In this document: piece by piece, positions 43,999 through 52,832 of the stretch | Layout of the letters: the number at the start of each line of letters is the position of its first letter | Numbering within the stretch: the first letter of the stretch is position 1 | Assembly: GCA_031553775.1 (NCBI GenBank) | Contig: JAVBLA010000030.1 | Location: forward strand, 5,313 to 69,312 | Direction of reading: 5' to 3' | Length of the DNA: 64,000 bases | DNA from: JAISFI01 sp031553775 | Lineage (GTDB): Bacteria; Bacteroidota; Bacteroidia; Bacteroidales; Azobacteroidaceae | The notes under the pieces: generated by a model | Database searches by the model: none | Told to the model about the DNA's origin: nothing | Seen by the model: only the letters and a program-made list of their open reading frames with translations | Made by a program: the position numbers and the translations under genes

Positions 43999-45234
43999 TT
44001 ATTTCTCCATTAATGAGGGAGTAGCTCTCGGAATGAAATCTACCGTAGAATTGTTAGTATCCTGCAATATTTTACGTCCGTCGGGAGTAGATGAAAGCAC
44101 TTTTCTGCGAACGCTCTTATTATATCTGGAAGCATCAGACATAACCAAAGCACAATAAGACCATCCTACATCTAACGAACGATCGGTCACCGTCCATTCA
44201 AAAGTAGCAGGAATACTCAAATTTACAGCATCGATGATCCATTCATTGGGTATTTGATAGCAATTCCCCTTCATAGGATATACATTTTCTCCCACTACAA
44301 GATCATAATCATAACTGTATTTATACTGACTCAGGTAAGTCTCCTTATCCACACCCAGTCTCCCGATCGCATAAGAATTAAGACCCTGGTTATGGGGGCC
44401 CCAGATAGTAGCGGTATAGCAGTAAATCTTATCCAGATCGGTTACCTCGGGATTATTCAGATCCACAAAATTCGGATTGGTAGAAACATCATACCATTCA
44501 AAATCGGCCTTTCTCAGGTCGAACGAATTGGGATTCGTCTCCGTATGATCGATGGCATTGTCACAGATCAGGAGGGATTTTCCCGGTTCTACAGGATAAG
44601 TGGTTCCGTTACCGGGTATAGCATAAACAGCCTGTACCGGCATTGCCTGAGCCATGATATCCGGATTGCAATTGCGTTTCATGGCGGTGTTGAGTCCCGA
44701 TTCGAGAATCGCCAGTCCGTCGGCATACAATACCTCATCGGAGTTGTTATAAATAACAAAATACTTATCTCCGGTATACTGGCTTCCGTTAGGATAGGTA
44801 GTTCCTGTAAAGAAAATTTCTGCAATAACAAAACCCGCAGTCGGATCATTGAGATACAAATCCAGTTCTACCGGCATGGTTTCCCCACTGATCATAACGG
44901 ACTGGTATGTATTTGCCCGTACTTTTTTATTGAATACTTCTTCGCCCACTGTATACGAAATATCTCCCTCTGCATAAATATCATACAATCCTTCATTCAG
45001 GACACAGGAAAGAAGATTATTTTTCACATCTTCAAAAGACGTTTTTTTACCGGTGTTCATATCTGTAAAAGTAACCGCCAATCCTGAAATCTGTACATTT
45101 CCTAGTCCTTCCGGATCTGAAAATGTCAGGGACACAGATGTCTGCTTGACAGCCGTCTCATCATCATCGTTACAAGAGAAAAAAAACAGTGTGCCTATAC
45201 AGAGCAAACACATACTTAAAAATCGGATTTTCAT
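43999..45234 (-). CDS. DUF4876-family lipoprotein
   Basis: 411 residues with a lipoprotein signal ending LFFFSCNDDDE. An N-terminal Ig-like or carboxypeptidase-regulatory-like domain (VSLTFSDPEGLGNVQISGL) is followed by a larger beta-rich domain with GFVIAEIFFTGTTYPNGSQYTGDKYFVIYNNSD, the conserved opening of DUF4876, and YAIPGNGTTYPVEPGKSLLICDNAIDHT. The second part resembles lamin-tail folds. It is likely surface-exposed and works with the TonB receptor 30 bases upstream, as SusD-like or XusB-like lipoproteins do for theirs. The ligand is unknown. Confidence 0.8.
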   Translation of the reverse strand: MKIRFLSMCLLCIGTLFFFSCNDDDETAVKQTSVSLTFSDPEGLGNVQISGLAVTFTDMNTGKKTSFEDVKNNLLSCVLNEGLYDIYAEGDISYTVGEEVFNKKVRANTYQSVMISGETMPVELDLYLNDPTAGFVIAEIFFTGTTYPNGSQYTGDKYFVIYNNSDEVLYADGLAILESGLNTAMKRNCNPDIMAQAMPVQAVYAIPGNGTTYPVEPGKSLLICDNAIDHTETNPNSFDLRKADFEWYDVSTNPNFVDLNNPEVTDLDKIYCYTATIWGPHNQGLNSYAIGRLGVDKETYLSQYKYSYDYDLVVGENVYPMKGNCYQIPNEWIIDAVNLSIPATFEWTVTDRSLDVGWSYCALVMSDASRYNKSVRRKVLSSTPDGRKILQDTNNSTVDFIPRATPSLMEK

Positions 45235-45264
45235 AATCTAAACTTATTAAATTAAATTAAATAA

Positions 45265-48030
45265 TTAAATGGTAAAATTCAACTCCATCCCGAAATAAGG
45301 AGGATTAACCTTTCTTCGTATGGTATATCCTTTCCGCTCATACTCGGGATAGTATGTCAATATATTATTCACAAACAGGGACAACCTCAGCTTCTTCTTG
45401 AAGTTTTTAGATGCCTTCAGGTTTACATTCATATAAAAGGGAACCGTTTCCCGCTCGAACAGTTCAGGTCTGTAATCTACAGATAACCATTGTAAACGGG
45501 CGTCGTACTTATCCGCCTCCGTATAGGGATGCTCATTGCCGCTCTTATCTATATAAGCCACCGGCGTTCCCCAGTATTCGAGCGTTCTTTTGGAAGTATA
45601 CCACATACACTGAAAAGTAGTTGAAAACTCAAAGTCCAGTTTTGGGAGATAGGTATCGAACATAAAATTCGTATTGAACTGGCTTCTGTCGTAGCCGTCG
45701 TCCCAGTCGTAAATTCCGATATACTGCAACTCTTCTCCTCCGATAATCTTATCGGTTTTTTTGTATTCGGGCGTACTGTTCTGGTAAAGCGTCCTGAACC
45801 AGGCGCCATAAACCGTAACCCTCGTGTGCAGGGAAGAGATCCTCCGGGAAGAAAACTGGTACTCGATTCCTTCTTTGAACAACTTGCTTCCATTAGAATA
45901 AACATTATACGGACGCAAAGCCGTATCCGCGACAAAAGTCATAGCATCCAGCTCCGGATAAGAGGTTCCGGATGCAGAAGTAATATCATATTTTTTATAC
46001 GGCAGGGACGAATAGTTTGAACCACCCGAACGGAACCCGGAGGTCATTTCTTCTTTGAAATAAGTAACCGACAGCCTGTTTTGGTGATACGACACATCGA
46101 TTTTAATCTCGTATTTCTTGTTCCGGGCAGCTTCCAATTCATAATTGACAGGATTCAATTTGTAGGTAAGTACATTGATCCTCCGGTATGCAGGGTTGTT
46201 GTGGTAATAATTCAACTGAATCAGATCGGCATAAAGATCATTGGGATAAAGATGCGCAAGCACCGGCAGTTTGGTATGCCAGCCGATCCCACCGGACAAA
46301 GCCATTTCTAATTTGTACCCGGCTAAGCGGAAATCCGGGAATTTCCATTGCATATTAAGTCGCGGATCAAGATAAAACTTACCATCGATCGTATATTCTT
46401 TTCCCACATTCAACATCGATATCGAACGGATTCCTCCAGACAGCAACAAGTGATTCCTGCCGATAGGCAGATCCATCCGCTCTTCCGCAAAAAAAGAAAG
46501 GCTCCGGCTGGCAGGAATATCATTGTAAGGCCTGGGCCGCAAAGATGAAGTAGACGGATAAGGAGGACGATCCGGATCGTATACCTGCCCATCTCCCCTA
46601 TTCTTGTTGTAACGCCATTCCGCTCCCAGAATGACCTGGTTATTCATCTTGTTTTTATTCAGTGAAAAGGCAGACATTAATTTCAAAAAAGCATCGACAG
46701 GGCGATCGTCCACCCGCAAATCGGCAAGATATTGCGCGGGTAATATTTTGGCATCATGTACTCCTTCATCCGTGTAATCGAGAATAGGAATCAGGCGACT
46801 CATGGAAACCGATCTCACACGCTCAATTGTATTTTCCTGTAAGTTGAGGGAAGAGGTCAAAGAAAGAGACCTGAAAAAACCATCTTTCTTTTTCCATTCG
46901 ATGTTATTGGCAATGGAATATTTATTACTCGAAGACCGGTAACTGTCTTCTTTTTGCCTGTTGATATCCGGATCTATTTTCTCATTATCAAAAGATCCTC
47001 CGTAATCCAGATTCAGATCCCAGGTAATTTTCGAGAGTTCCCTGTCCCATTTTTTAGAAAGGCGCACAGAAGCCGTCAGGCGTTTATAATTTTCAAGCGT
47101 ATTGCGGGGATCTATTTTCGAATCCAGATAATCGATTCCCGTATTCAACATCAGATCCTGTCCGGAAAAGAAAAAACCTTTACCGAGATACAACAGCTTA
47201 CTGTACCCGTCTGCTTTAAACCTGGACTCCCAGGGAGTATTGCCCTGTTTCCGTTTGATAATCACCAAACCGCTGGTCAGATCTCCGTACTCAACGGACG
47301 GAATACCCCTCACCACCTCTACTTTTTCAATCTGATCGGTAGAGATCGTCCGCATATCGATCCCTTTTCCCGTAAGGTTTTTATTCTCAGCCATATCGCC
47401 GGAAGAAGCAGTAACCCCCGCTATGTAATTCAGGGTACCATCGGCACTCATGGGAACACCATCCATCACAAACGAAGTACCTAAAGAAGAAATATCAAAA
47501 TTTGTCTTGATATTGTCCTGAACCTCACGCAAACGAATCAGGTTTACAGCTCCCATCTTCGGCGTCTGAGACATTCCTCCCGGCAAGAGTTCCAATAAAT
47601 CCGTAAAACTGGAAGGCTGCAGATGCTGCATGGCTTTTGTATCTATCACGGAAGAACTGGTGATTCCCTTAGACTCGGAAGCAGTAACCACTACTTCATC
47701 CAGGCTTGTAAATTCCGGAATAAGGGAAAATTTCCATTGTCTCTTTTCCATTAAAGATAAAGTCTGTTGTAGTGACTGGTAGCCAAGAAACGAAATCGTT
47801 ATTTTGTAATTTCCTTCCTGAATTCGCGGAAAAACAACTTTTCCCTCTTCATCCGTCAGTTCACAATGCGTATGAGTATTTCCGGACAATATTACAGTGG
47901 CGCAAACCAAAGCTTGCCCGGTTCTCATATCTGTTACAAAAACCTCACAAACAGAGCTTTTTTTAATCTCCTGAGAAAAGGAAACAAGGGAAAAAAGAAG
48001 GATTAAATATGATAATACAAAATGTTTCAA
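45265..48030 (-). CDS. TonB-dependent receptor with N-terminal carboxypeptidase-regulatory-like domain
   Basis: 921 residues. Signal peptide ends near FSQE. A CarboxypepD_reg-like domain (VFVTDMRTGQALVCATVILSG ... YKITISFLGYQ) precedes the TonB box region SLDEVVVTASES, the plug (GVPMSADGTLNYI, EKVEVVRGIPSVEYGDLTSGLVIIKRK) and a 22-strand barrel ending in YFGMELNFTI. It is not a SusC protein: the partner is a DUF4876 lipoprotein rather than SusD. First gene of a four-gene operon running to 42125. The ligand is not evident. Confidence 0.92.
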   Translation of the reverse strand: MKHFVLSYLILLFSLVSFSQEIKKSSVCEVFVTDMRTGQALVCATVILSGNTHTHCELTDEEGKVVFPRIQEGNYKITISFLGYQSLQQTLSLMEKRQWKFSLIPEFTSLDEVVVTASESKGITSSSVIDTKAMQHLQPSSFTDLLELLPGGMSQTPKMGAVNLIRLREVQDNIKTNFDISSLGTSFVMDGVPMSADGTLNYIAGVTASSGDMAENKNLTGKGIDMRTISTDQIEKVEVVRGIPSVEYGDLTSGLVIIKRKQGNTPWESRFKADGYSKLLYLGKGFFFSGQDLMLNTGIDYLDSKIDPRNTLENYKRLTASVRLSKKWDRELSKITWDLNLDYGGSFDNEKIDPDINRQKEDSYRSSSNKYSIANNIEWKKKDGFFRSLSLTSSLNLQENTIERVRSVSMSRLIPILDYTDEGVHDAKILPAQYLADLRVDDRPVDAFLKLMSAFSLNKNKMNNQVILGAEWRYNKNRGDGQVYDPDRPPYPSTSSLRPRPYNDIPASRSLSFFAEERMDLPIGRNHLLLSGGIRSISMLNVGKEYTIDGKFYLDPRLNMQWKFPDFRLAGYKLEMALSGGIGWHTKLPVLAHLYPNDLYADLIQLNYYHNNPAYRRINVLTYKLNPVNYELEAARNKKYEIKIDVSYHQNRLSVTYFKEEMTSGFRSGGSNYSSLPYKKYDITSASGTSYPELDAMTFVADTALRPYNVYSNGSKLFKEGIEYQFSSRRISSLHTRVTVYGAWFRTLYQNSTPEYKKTDKIIGGEELQYIGIYDWDDGYDRSQFNTNFMFDTYLPKLDFEFSTTFQCMWYTSKRTLEYWGTPVAYIDKSGNEHPYTEADKYDARLQWLSVDYRPELFERETVPFYMNVNLKASKNFKKKLRLSLFVNNILTYYPEYERKGYTIRRKVNPPYFGMELNFTI

Positions 48031-48053
48031 TGTTTTTTCAAAGTTTCAGGCAA

Positions 48054-48061
48054 CAAAGGTA
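48054..48061 (-). promoter_or_regulatory. Likely -7 box of the TonB receptor operon
   Basis: On the minus strand TACCTTTG fits TAnnTTTG, 24 bases before the receptor start at 48030. I see nothing else in the gap up to the toxin-antitoxin promoter at 48294. Confidence 0.45.
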
Positions 48062-48293
48062 GGGATAGAAGATTTACTGGAAAATCCCTATTTCAAGGTA
48101 TTTTGAGGTTTGTTTATCCCTAAAATTAATGATTTAGGAAAGCTTTTTTATAATGAAAAAGAGAGACTGTTTAAAAACATGAATATTAGACATTATGCAC
48201 ATAATATATCCACAGTTATTCAAATAAAGGTACTTCGGGAGTCTGTTGTGATAATGATATGTTCGTTTACCCTATAATTATTTCTTAAATTAT

Positions 48294-48324
48294 TTTGGAG
48301 GTGTATCTTAAATTAATACTTTTG
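48294..48324 (+). promoter_or_regulatory. Promoter of the toxin-antitoxin pair
   Basis: TTTG (48294-48297), 19 bases, then TACTTTTG (48317-48324): an exact Bacteroides sigma-AB layout. The ATG at 48355 follows 30 bases later. Confidence 0.7.
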
Positions 48325-48354
48325 TATGCAACAACTTTTTATAAAAAAATTGAG

Positions 48355-48537
48355 ATGAAAAAGGCATTAACTTATGAAGAAATTGGCAGATTGAAGAAAG
48401 AGCAGGAGAAACTAATTGCAGAAGGGAAAATTCAGAAACCTGAGATTATTAGAGGTTTTAGCCCTGAAGGGAAATTAGCTTTTGAAAATGGTATCAAATT
48501 AGAAGATTATATAAGGAAAAAAGGATTTTCTTTATGA
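48355..48537 (+). CDS. Probable antitoxin of a two-gene module
   Basis: 60 residues, MKKALTYEEIGRLKKEQEKL onwards, charged and helical. It ends with a segment (FSPEGKLAFENGIKLEDYI) resembling the toxin-wrapping tail of small antitoxins. The start at 48355 is preferred to an upstream in-frame ATG at 48295, which lies inside the promoter. The stop overlaps the next start by 4 bases (ATGA), so the pair is translationally coupled. No family is recognised with certainty. Confidence 0.55.
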   Translation: MKKALTYEEIGRLKKEQEKLIAEGKIQKPEIIRGFSPEGKLAFENGIKLEDYIRKKGFSL

Positions 48538-48902
48538 TACAAATTGTTTTATCTCCCAAAGCCAGTCAAACTATGGATAACTATTTTGAGAATTATATTG
48601 GAACTCAAAATAAGAATGATATGAACCAGAGGGCACATCACTATTCAAGGATTCTAAAATGCTTGTCTCAGATAAATCACATGGATACATACATTGTAAA
48701 TGAGAAGAACTTTGTTGATATTGATGATATTTGCAGGTTAGAATTTGAAATAACAAATAATGACACACAAATTGTTGTTATGGAAATATATTTTAACAAC
48801 AACAGAGGTATCAATGAGGATATGAAGCCTGTCCTTGATTTTATGAAAAGCTTGTTAGAAGTAAAATTTAGTATTAATAAGTCTCAGACAATCAAGAATT
48901 AG
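48534..48902 (+). CDS. Probable toxin of a two-gene module (RelE/ParE-like size)
   Basis: 122 residues: an N-terminal strand and helix (MIQIVLSPKASQTMDNYFENYIG), a middle with LKCLSQINHMDTYIV, and strands ICRLEFEIT and IVVMEIYFN that could form the RelE-type sheet. Coupled by a 4-base overlap to a small charged protein, with its own promoter. Its 3' end overlaps the 3' end of the ABC permease gene by 11 bases. Identification as a toxin rests on size and arrangement; sequence similarity to RelE is only suggestive. Confidence 0.5.
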   Translation: MIQIVLSPKASQTMDNYFENYIGTQNKNDMNQRAHHYSRILKCLSQINHMDTYIVNEKNFVDIDDICRLEFEITNNDTQIVVMEIYFNNNRGINEDMKPVLDFMKSLLEVKFSINKSQTIKN

Positions 48903-50007
48903 TCTTACGATAGTTCAGTATAGCCCAGGTATTGAAGAAGATGGCAAAGCCAATAATGTGGCAGAGTTGGGGAAGAATATCTCCCAGGCTGCTTCCTTTC
49001 ATATAGACTAAGCGGATGACTTCCACAAAATACCGGATCGGATTAAACCTTGTAACAACCTGAGCCCATGATGGCATGCTGCTGATAGGGGTGAATAATC
49101 CACCTAATAAAAAGAAAATAATCAGGAAGAAGATAGCGACAAACATGGCTTGTTGCTGGGTATTGGAATAAGTAGAGACAACCAGTCCCATACCTAATGC
49201 AGCCATCAGGTAAAAGAAAGCGAAAACATACAGGGCAAGAATACTTCCTGTAGGAAAAATACCATAAATTAACCAGGCTACGAATAACCCGATCGTCAGA
49301 ATAACAAAACCAATCAGCATGAAAGGGATTAGTTTACCAAGGATAAATGTGATCCGGGAAATAGGGGTAACATTGATCTGCTCGATTGTTCCGATCTCTT
49401 TTTCTTTGACAATATTCATAGACGAAAGCACACAACCGATCAACGTCAGCAGTAAAACCAGAATACCGGGTACCATGAAATTCCGGTAATTCATCTCCTT
49501 ATTATACTTGTAGTACGGCACAGCATTGATCAGGTTTACCAGATGCATCTGAACACCCTGGTCCGTGATAACTTCTTTATTAAAGTCGGCAATGATCTGT
49601 CCGATATAGGCAGAACCCAAACCAGCCTTCTGCCCGTTAACAGCATTGACGGAAAGCATCAGATTGGTTTGCTGTTCACGCAGCAGATCGGATTCGAAAT
49701 GAGCAGGGATCTCCAGGATCAGATCGGCCTGGTTTTTCTCCACAGCTACCATGGCCTGATCATAAGAAACCGGATAATCGGCCAGTCGGAAAAAACCGGA
49801 AGATATAATCTTATCTGTTAGCTGTGTGGATAAAGTGCTCCGGTCGTTATCCAGTACACTCAGAGAAATATTCCGCTGCTCGAAAGTAGCCGCCCAAGGC
49901 AATATCAGCAACTGTATCACCGGAAGCGCAATAATAATCTTCAAAATCGTCTTATCCCTGGCAATCTGGAGAAATTCCTTCTGTAACAAATATTTCAACT
50001 GTTTCAT
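48892..50007 (-). CDS. ABC-2-type permease (YbhR/YbhS-like), second subunit
   Basis: 371 residues: one N-terminal helix, a periplasmic domain of about 140 residues (NISLSVLDNDRSTLSTQLTDKI ... NAVPYYKYNKEMNYRNFMVPGI), then five helices. The cytoplasmic coupling segment MNIVKEKEIGTIEQINVTPISR is the ABC-2 hallmark. With the partner permease at 50067 it forms the membrane part of an exporter like E. coli YbhFSR. The gene ends the operon. Confidence 0.9.
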   Translation of the reverse strand: MKQLKYLLQKEFLQIARDKTILKIIIALPVIQLLILPWAATFEQRNISLSVLDNDRSTLSTQLTDKIISSGFFRLADYPVSYDQAMVAVEKNQADLILEIPAHFESDLLREQQTNLMLSVNAVNGQKAGLGSAYIGQIIADFNKEVITDQGVQMHLVNLINAVPYYKYNKEMNYRNFMVPGILVLLLTLIGCVLSSMNIVKEKEIGTIEQINVTPISRITFILGKLIPFMLIGFVILTIGLFVAWLIYGIFPTGSILALYVFAFFYLMAALGMGLVVSTYSNTQQQAMFVAIFFLIIFFLLGGLFTPISSMPSWAQVVTRFNPIRYFVEVIRLVYMKGSSLGDILPQLCHIIGFAIFFNTWAILNYRKTNS

Positions 50008-50047
50008 ACTTCAATAATTAAACAAAAGCCACAAAAAAATAATCCTC

Positions 50048-50068
50048 AGTTTTTAGTTTTTAGTTTTC
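50048..50068. repeat. AT-rich repeat between the two permease genes
   Basis: Tandem AGTTTTT units (reading AGTTTTTAGTTTTTAGTTTT), the same kind of motif that forms the 35-base inverted repeats at 13815-14264. Only one arm is present here and no gene is enclosed. Confidence 0.55.
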
Positions 50069-51170
50069 AAAGCCTATTCTTAAACCGCTTAATACTCGCC
50101 ACCAACAAGAAAACCGTCATCCCCAACAAAATAGAAAGTTCTCCCCAGACGGAAACGAATCCCAGTCCTTTGATCATCGTATCTTTGATAGCCGTAATAA
50201 ACCATTTGGCAGGAATAATATTGGAAATAACCTGCAAAATCCACGGCATATTTTCTATCGGAAATATCAGGCCCGAAAGTAAAAGAGTAGGTAACATCAA
50301 ACCTGCTCCGGAAATGAGCATCGCTGCCTGCTGGCTATTGGTAATCGAAGAAATCAGCAATCCCAATGATAAGGCAGAAAGCGTAAACAGAAAGCTCAGA
50401 AAAAGGATCAGAAGTATATTTCCGGCAATCGGTACATGCAGGACAAAGGCAGAAAGCACCAAGATGATCACCACATCGATCATCGCCAACAATAAATAAG
50501 GCACCGCTTTGGCAAGAACGATATACACAGGCTTCACCGGAGAAACCAATAATATTTCCATAGTGCCTTGTTCTTTTTCCCGGACAATGGAAATGGAAGT
50601 CATCATCGCACAGATCAACATCAGGATCAACCCCATGATACCCGGTACAAAATTATAAGCGCTCTTCAACTGAGGATTATACAACATCTTTACCTCCGTC
50701 CGGATCATATACGGGATCTTGTTCTCCCGGAATAACTCCTGCTGGTATTGCAGAATCACCTGTTGTGCATAAGAGGTAACCGTGGACGCTTCATTCGGGT
50801 CGGAAGCATCAGCCAGCAACTGGACATTAGCCGTTCCCGTGCGGTATAGCTCACTGCTGAAGTCTGCCGGAAAAACTAAAACCAGCTTGACTTCCCCTTT
50901 CCGGAACCGGTCTTCTATATCCTGCGATGCCCGGAAATTTTCTTTCAGGTCGAAATAACTGCTGCTATTCATTTTTTCGACGATCTGCCGGGAAGAAACA
51001 CTGTTCGATGCATCGAATACGGCAAACGGCGTATGATTGATTTCTGTGGATATGGCAAATCCGAAGATAATGAGTTGGGCAACCGGCATAGCCAATAACA
51101 TCATCATCGTCCGGGTATCCCGGAAAATATGCAGGAATTCTTTGCGGATAAAACTGGTGAACTGCTTCAT
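50067..51170 (-). CDS. ABC-2-type permease (YbhR/YbhS-like), first subunit
   Basis: 367 residues with the same layout as its partner: N-terminal helix, periplasmic domain (TPFAVFDASNSVSSRQIVEKM ... TEVKMLYNPQLKSAYNFVPGI), coupling segment SIVREKEQGTMEILLVSPVKP and five helices. Its start overlaps the ATPase stop by 4 bases. The two permeases share about the same length and fold and probably form a heterodimer. ABC-2 exporters of this kind move drugs or lipids. Confidence 0.9.
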   Translation of the reverse strand: MKQFTSFIRKEFLHIFRDTRTMMMLLAMPVAQLIIFGFAISTEINHTPFAVFDASNSVSSRQIVEKMNSSSYFDLKENFRASQDIEDRFRKGEVKLVLVFPADFSSELYRTGTANVQLLADASDPNEASTVTSYAQQVILQYQQELFRENKIPYMIRTEVKMLYNPQLKSAYNFVPGIMGLILMLICAMMTSISIVREKEQGTMEILLVSPVKPVYIVLAKAVPYLLLAMIDVVIILVLSAFVLHVPIAGNILLILFLSFLFTLSALSLGLLISSITNSQQAAMLISGAGLMLPTLLLSGLIFPIENMPWILQVISNIIPAKWFITAIKDTMIKGLGFVSVWGELSILLGMTVFLLVASIKRFKNRL

Positions 51171-51943
51171 GAGTCACTGCGTTTAGCTTTCCTGGCTAAG
51201 GACTGGAAGACTTCATCCATACCCTGCGCCCGGAAGGTTTTTCTTAAATTTTCGGGACTATCCAAAGCTTCGATCCTGCCGTCGACCATAATGGAAACGC
51301 GGTTACAATACTCGGCTTCATCCATATAATGCGTGGTAACGAAAACAGTGATTCCCTTTTCTGCCGCCCGGTAAATCATTTCCCAGAACATCCGGCGGGC
51401 AATAGGATCGACACCTCCCGTAGGCTCATCCAGAAATACGACTGTCGGCGTATGAAAGATGGAAACAGCAAACGAGACTTTTTGCTTGACTCCTAACGGA
51501 AGTGACTTTACCAACAGGTTGCCTTCATTCTTCAGTTTCAGTTCATCCAGCGATTCTTCGGTTTTTTCTCGGATAGCAGTATCTCCCATACCGTAAATTC
51601 CTCCGAACAAACGCATATTTTCCTTGACGGTCAGATCTTCATACAAAGAAAACTTCTGACTCATATATCCGATATTTTTTTTGATCTGGTCTGCTTCTTT
51701 AAAAATATCGAACCCAGCTACGGTTCCTTCTCCGGAAGAAGGAGAAAGTAATCCGCAGAGCATCCGGATAGCCGTGGTTTTACCGGCACCATTCGCTCCG
51801 AGGAAACCGAATATTTCTCCGCGGGTGACTTCAAAACTGATATGGTCGACGGCTATAAAATCGCCGAACCGCTTTGTCAGGTCCTTCGTACGGATCACTG
51901 TATTTTGTGGCATTACTACCGGCATATCATTATGATTGAGCAT
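51167..51943 (-). CDS. ABC transporter ATP-binding subunit 2
   Basis: 258 residues from the ATG at 51943, which follows a good ribosome site (GGAGAGG); an in-frame ATG at 51955 lies further inside the upstream gene. Walker A is GFLGANGAGKTTAIRML, the Q-loop YMSQKFSLYEDLTV, Walker B VVFLDEPTGGVDP. The signature LSGG is replaced by SLPLGVKQK, so this half-site is degenerate; the partner ATPase has the normal motif. In YbhF of E. coli both ATPases are fused in one chain, so this pair is the split form. Confidence 0.9.
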   Translation of the reverse strand: MLNHNDMPVVMPQNTVIRTKDLTKRFGDFIAVDHISFEVTRGEIFGFLGANGAGKTTAIRMLCGLLSPSSGEGTVAGFDIFKEADQIKKNIGYMSQKFSLYEDLTVKENMRLFGGIYGMGDTAIREKTEESLDELKLKNEGNLLVKSLPLGVKQKVSFAVSIFHTPTVVFLDEPTGGVDPIARRMFWEMIYRAAEKGITVFVTTHYMDEAEYCNRVSIMVDGRIEALDSPENLRKTFRAQGMDEVFQSLARKAKRSDS

Positions 51944-52832
51944 TTTCCTCTCCATTCCGGAGATTCAAACGAATGAAACAATCTTCTATGGTAGGGGGAA
52001 TTTTCGTCAGCCCCGGGATATCCGGCAGCTTTCCGCCTTTGAAAGTCACATGCAGAAATTCCCCAAAAATATAACAGGAAGCAACTGTAGGATTACTTCT
52101 CAATTCCTGCAACAAACGGTAATTATCTGCCGCCTTCACAGCATACAATGGCTCCGGATAAGCGGAAATAATCTTCTCCGGTGTATCGATCGACAAGATC
52201 TGTCCCTGCTGCATCAGGGCAATGCGATCACAGAGAGTGGCTTCGTCCATATAAGGAGTGGAAACCAGGATGGCGATGTCCTCTTTCTTTAAGCGTTTCA
52301 GCATTTCCCAGAATTCTTTCCGGGAAACCGGATCTACGCCGGTAGTCGGTTCATCCAAAAAGAGGACTTTCGGTTTATGTATCAGGGCGCAGCATAAAGC
52401 CAGTTTTTGCTTCATTCCTCCCGAAAGTTTTCCTGCTTTCCGGTTTTTAAACGGCTCGATCTGTACATAGATTTCCCGGATCAGGTCGTAATTTTCTTCG
52501 ATGGTGGTATGAAATACATGAGCAAAAAAAGTAAGATTCTCTTCCACTGATAAATCCTGGTAAAGGGAGAAACGCCCCGGCATATATCCTACCATATTCC
52601 GGATTTCCTTGTACTGTCTCACCGAATCGGCCCCGTCTACCAAAGCCGTTCCCTGGTCCGGAAGCAACAAAGTAGTGAGGATGCGGAAAAGCGTGGTTTT
52701 TCCGGCTCCGTCCGGACCGATCAGTCCGAAAAGTTCTCCTTTTCCAACCTGGAACGAAATATCCTGCAACGCACGGACGGCGCCGTAAGATTTGGAAACT
52801 CCGGTGACCTCTATCGCATACATCTCATTCAA
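51930..52832 (-). CDS. ABC transporter ATP-binding subunit 1
   Basis: 300 residues. Walker A GLIGPDGAGKTTLFRIL, signature KLSGGMKQKLALCCAL, Walker B VLFLDEPTTGVDPVSR, and a C-terminal extension of about 80 residues (EPLYAVKAADNYRLLQELR). The signature motif is canonical, unlike that of the second ATPase. It overlaps the adaptor gene stop by 8 bases. Powers the export complex with the HlyD adaptor and TolC. Confidence 0.92.
   Translation of the reverse strand: MNEMYAIEVTGVSKSYGAVRALQDISFQVGKGELFGLIGPDGAGKTTLFRILTTLLLPDQGTALVDGADSVRQYKEIRNMVGYMPGRFSLYQDLSVEENLTFFAHVFHTTIEENYDLIREIYVQIEPFKNRKAGKLSGGMKQKLALCCALIHKPKVLFLDEPTTGVDPVSRKEFWEMLKRLKKEDIAILVSTPYMDEATLCDRIALMQQGQILSIDTPEKIISAYPEPLYAVKAADNYRLLQELRSNPTVASCYIFGEFLHVTFKGGKLPDIPGLTKIPPTIEDCFIRLNLRNGEENAQS

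Noticed and set aside
44254..45087. A 277-codon plus-strand open frame.
   Set aside because: It lies wholly antisense to the DUF4876 lipoprotein gene, which has a clear signal peptide and family motifs; the protein on the other strand has no recognisable domain.
46954..47484. A 176-codon plus-strand open frame.
   Set aside because: Antisense to the TonB receptor barrel; a by-product of codon pattern.
45265..48030. Idea that the TonB receptor is a SusC-type glycan importer.
   Set aside because: No SusD homolog is adjacent; its partners are DUF4876 and a second barrel.
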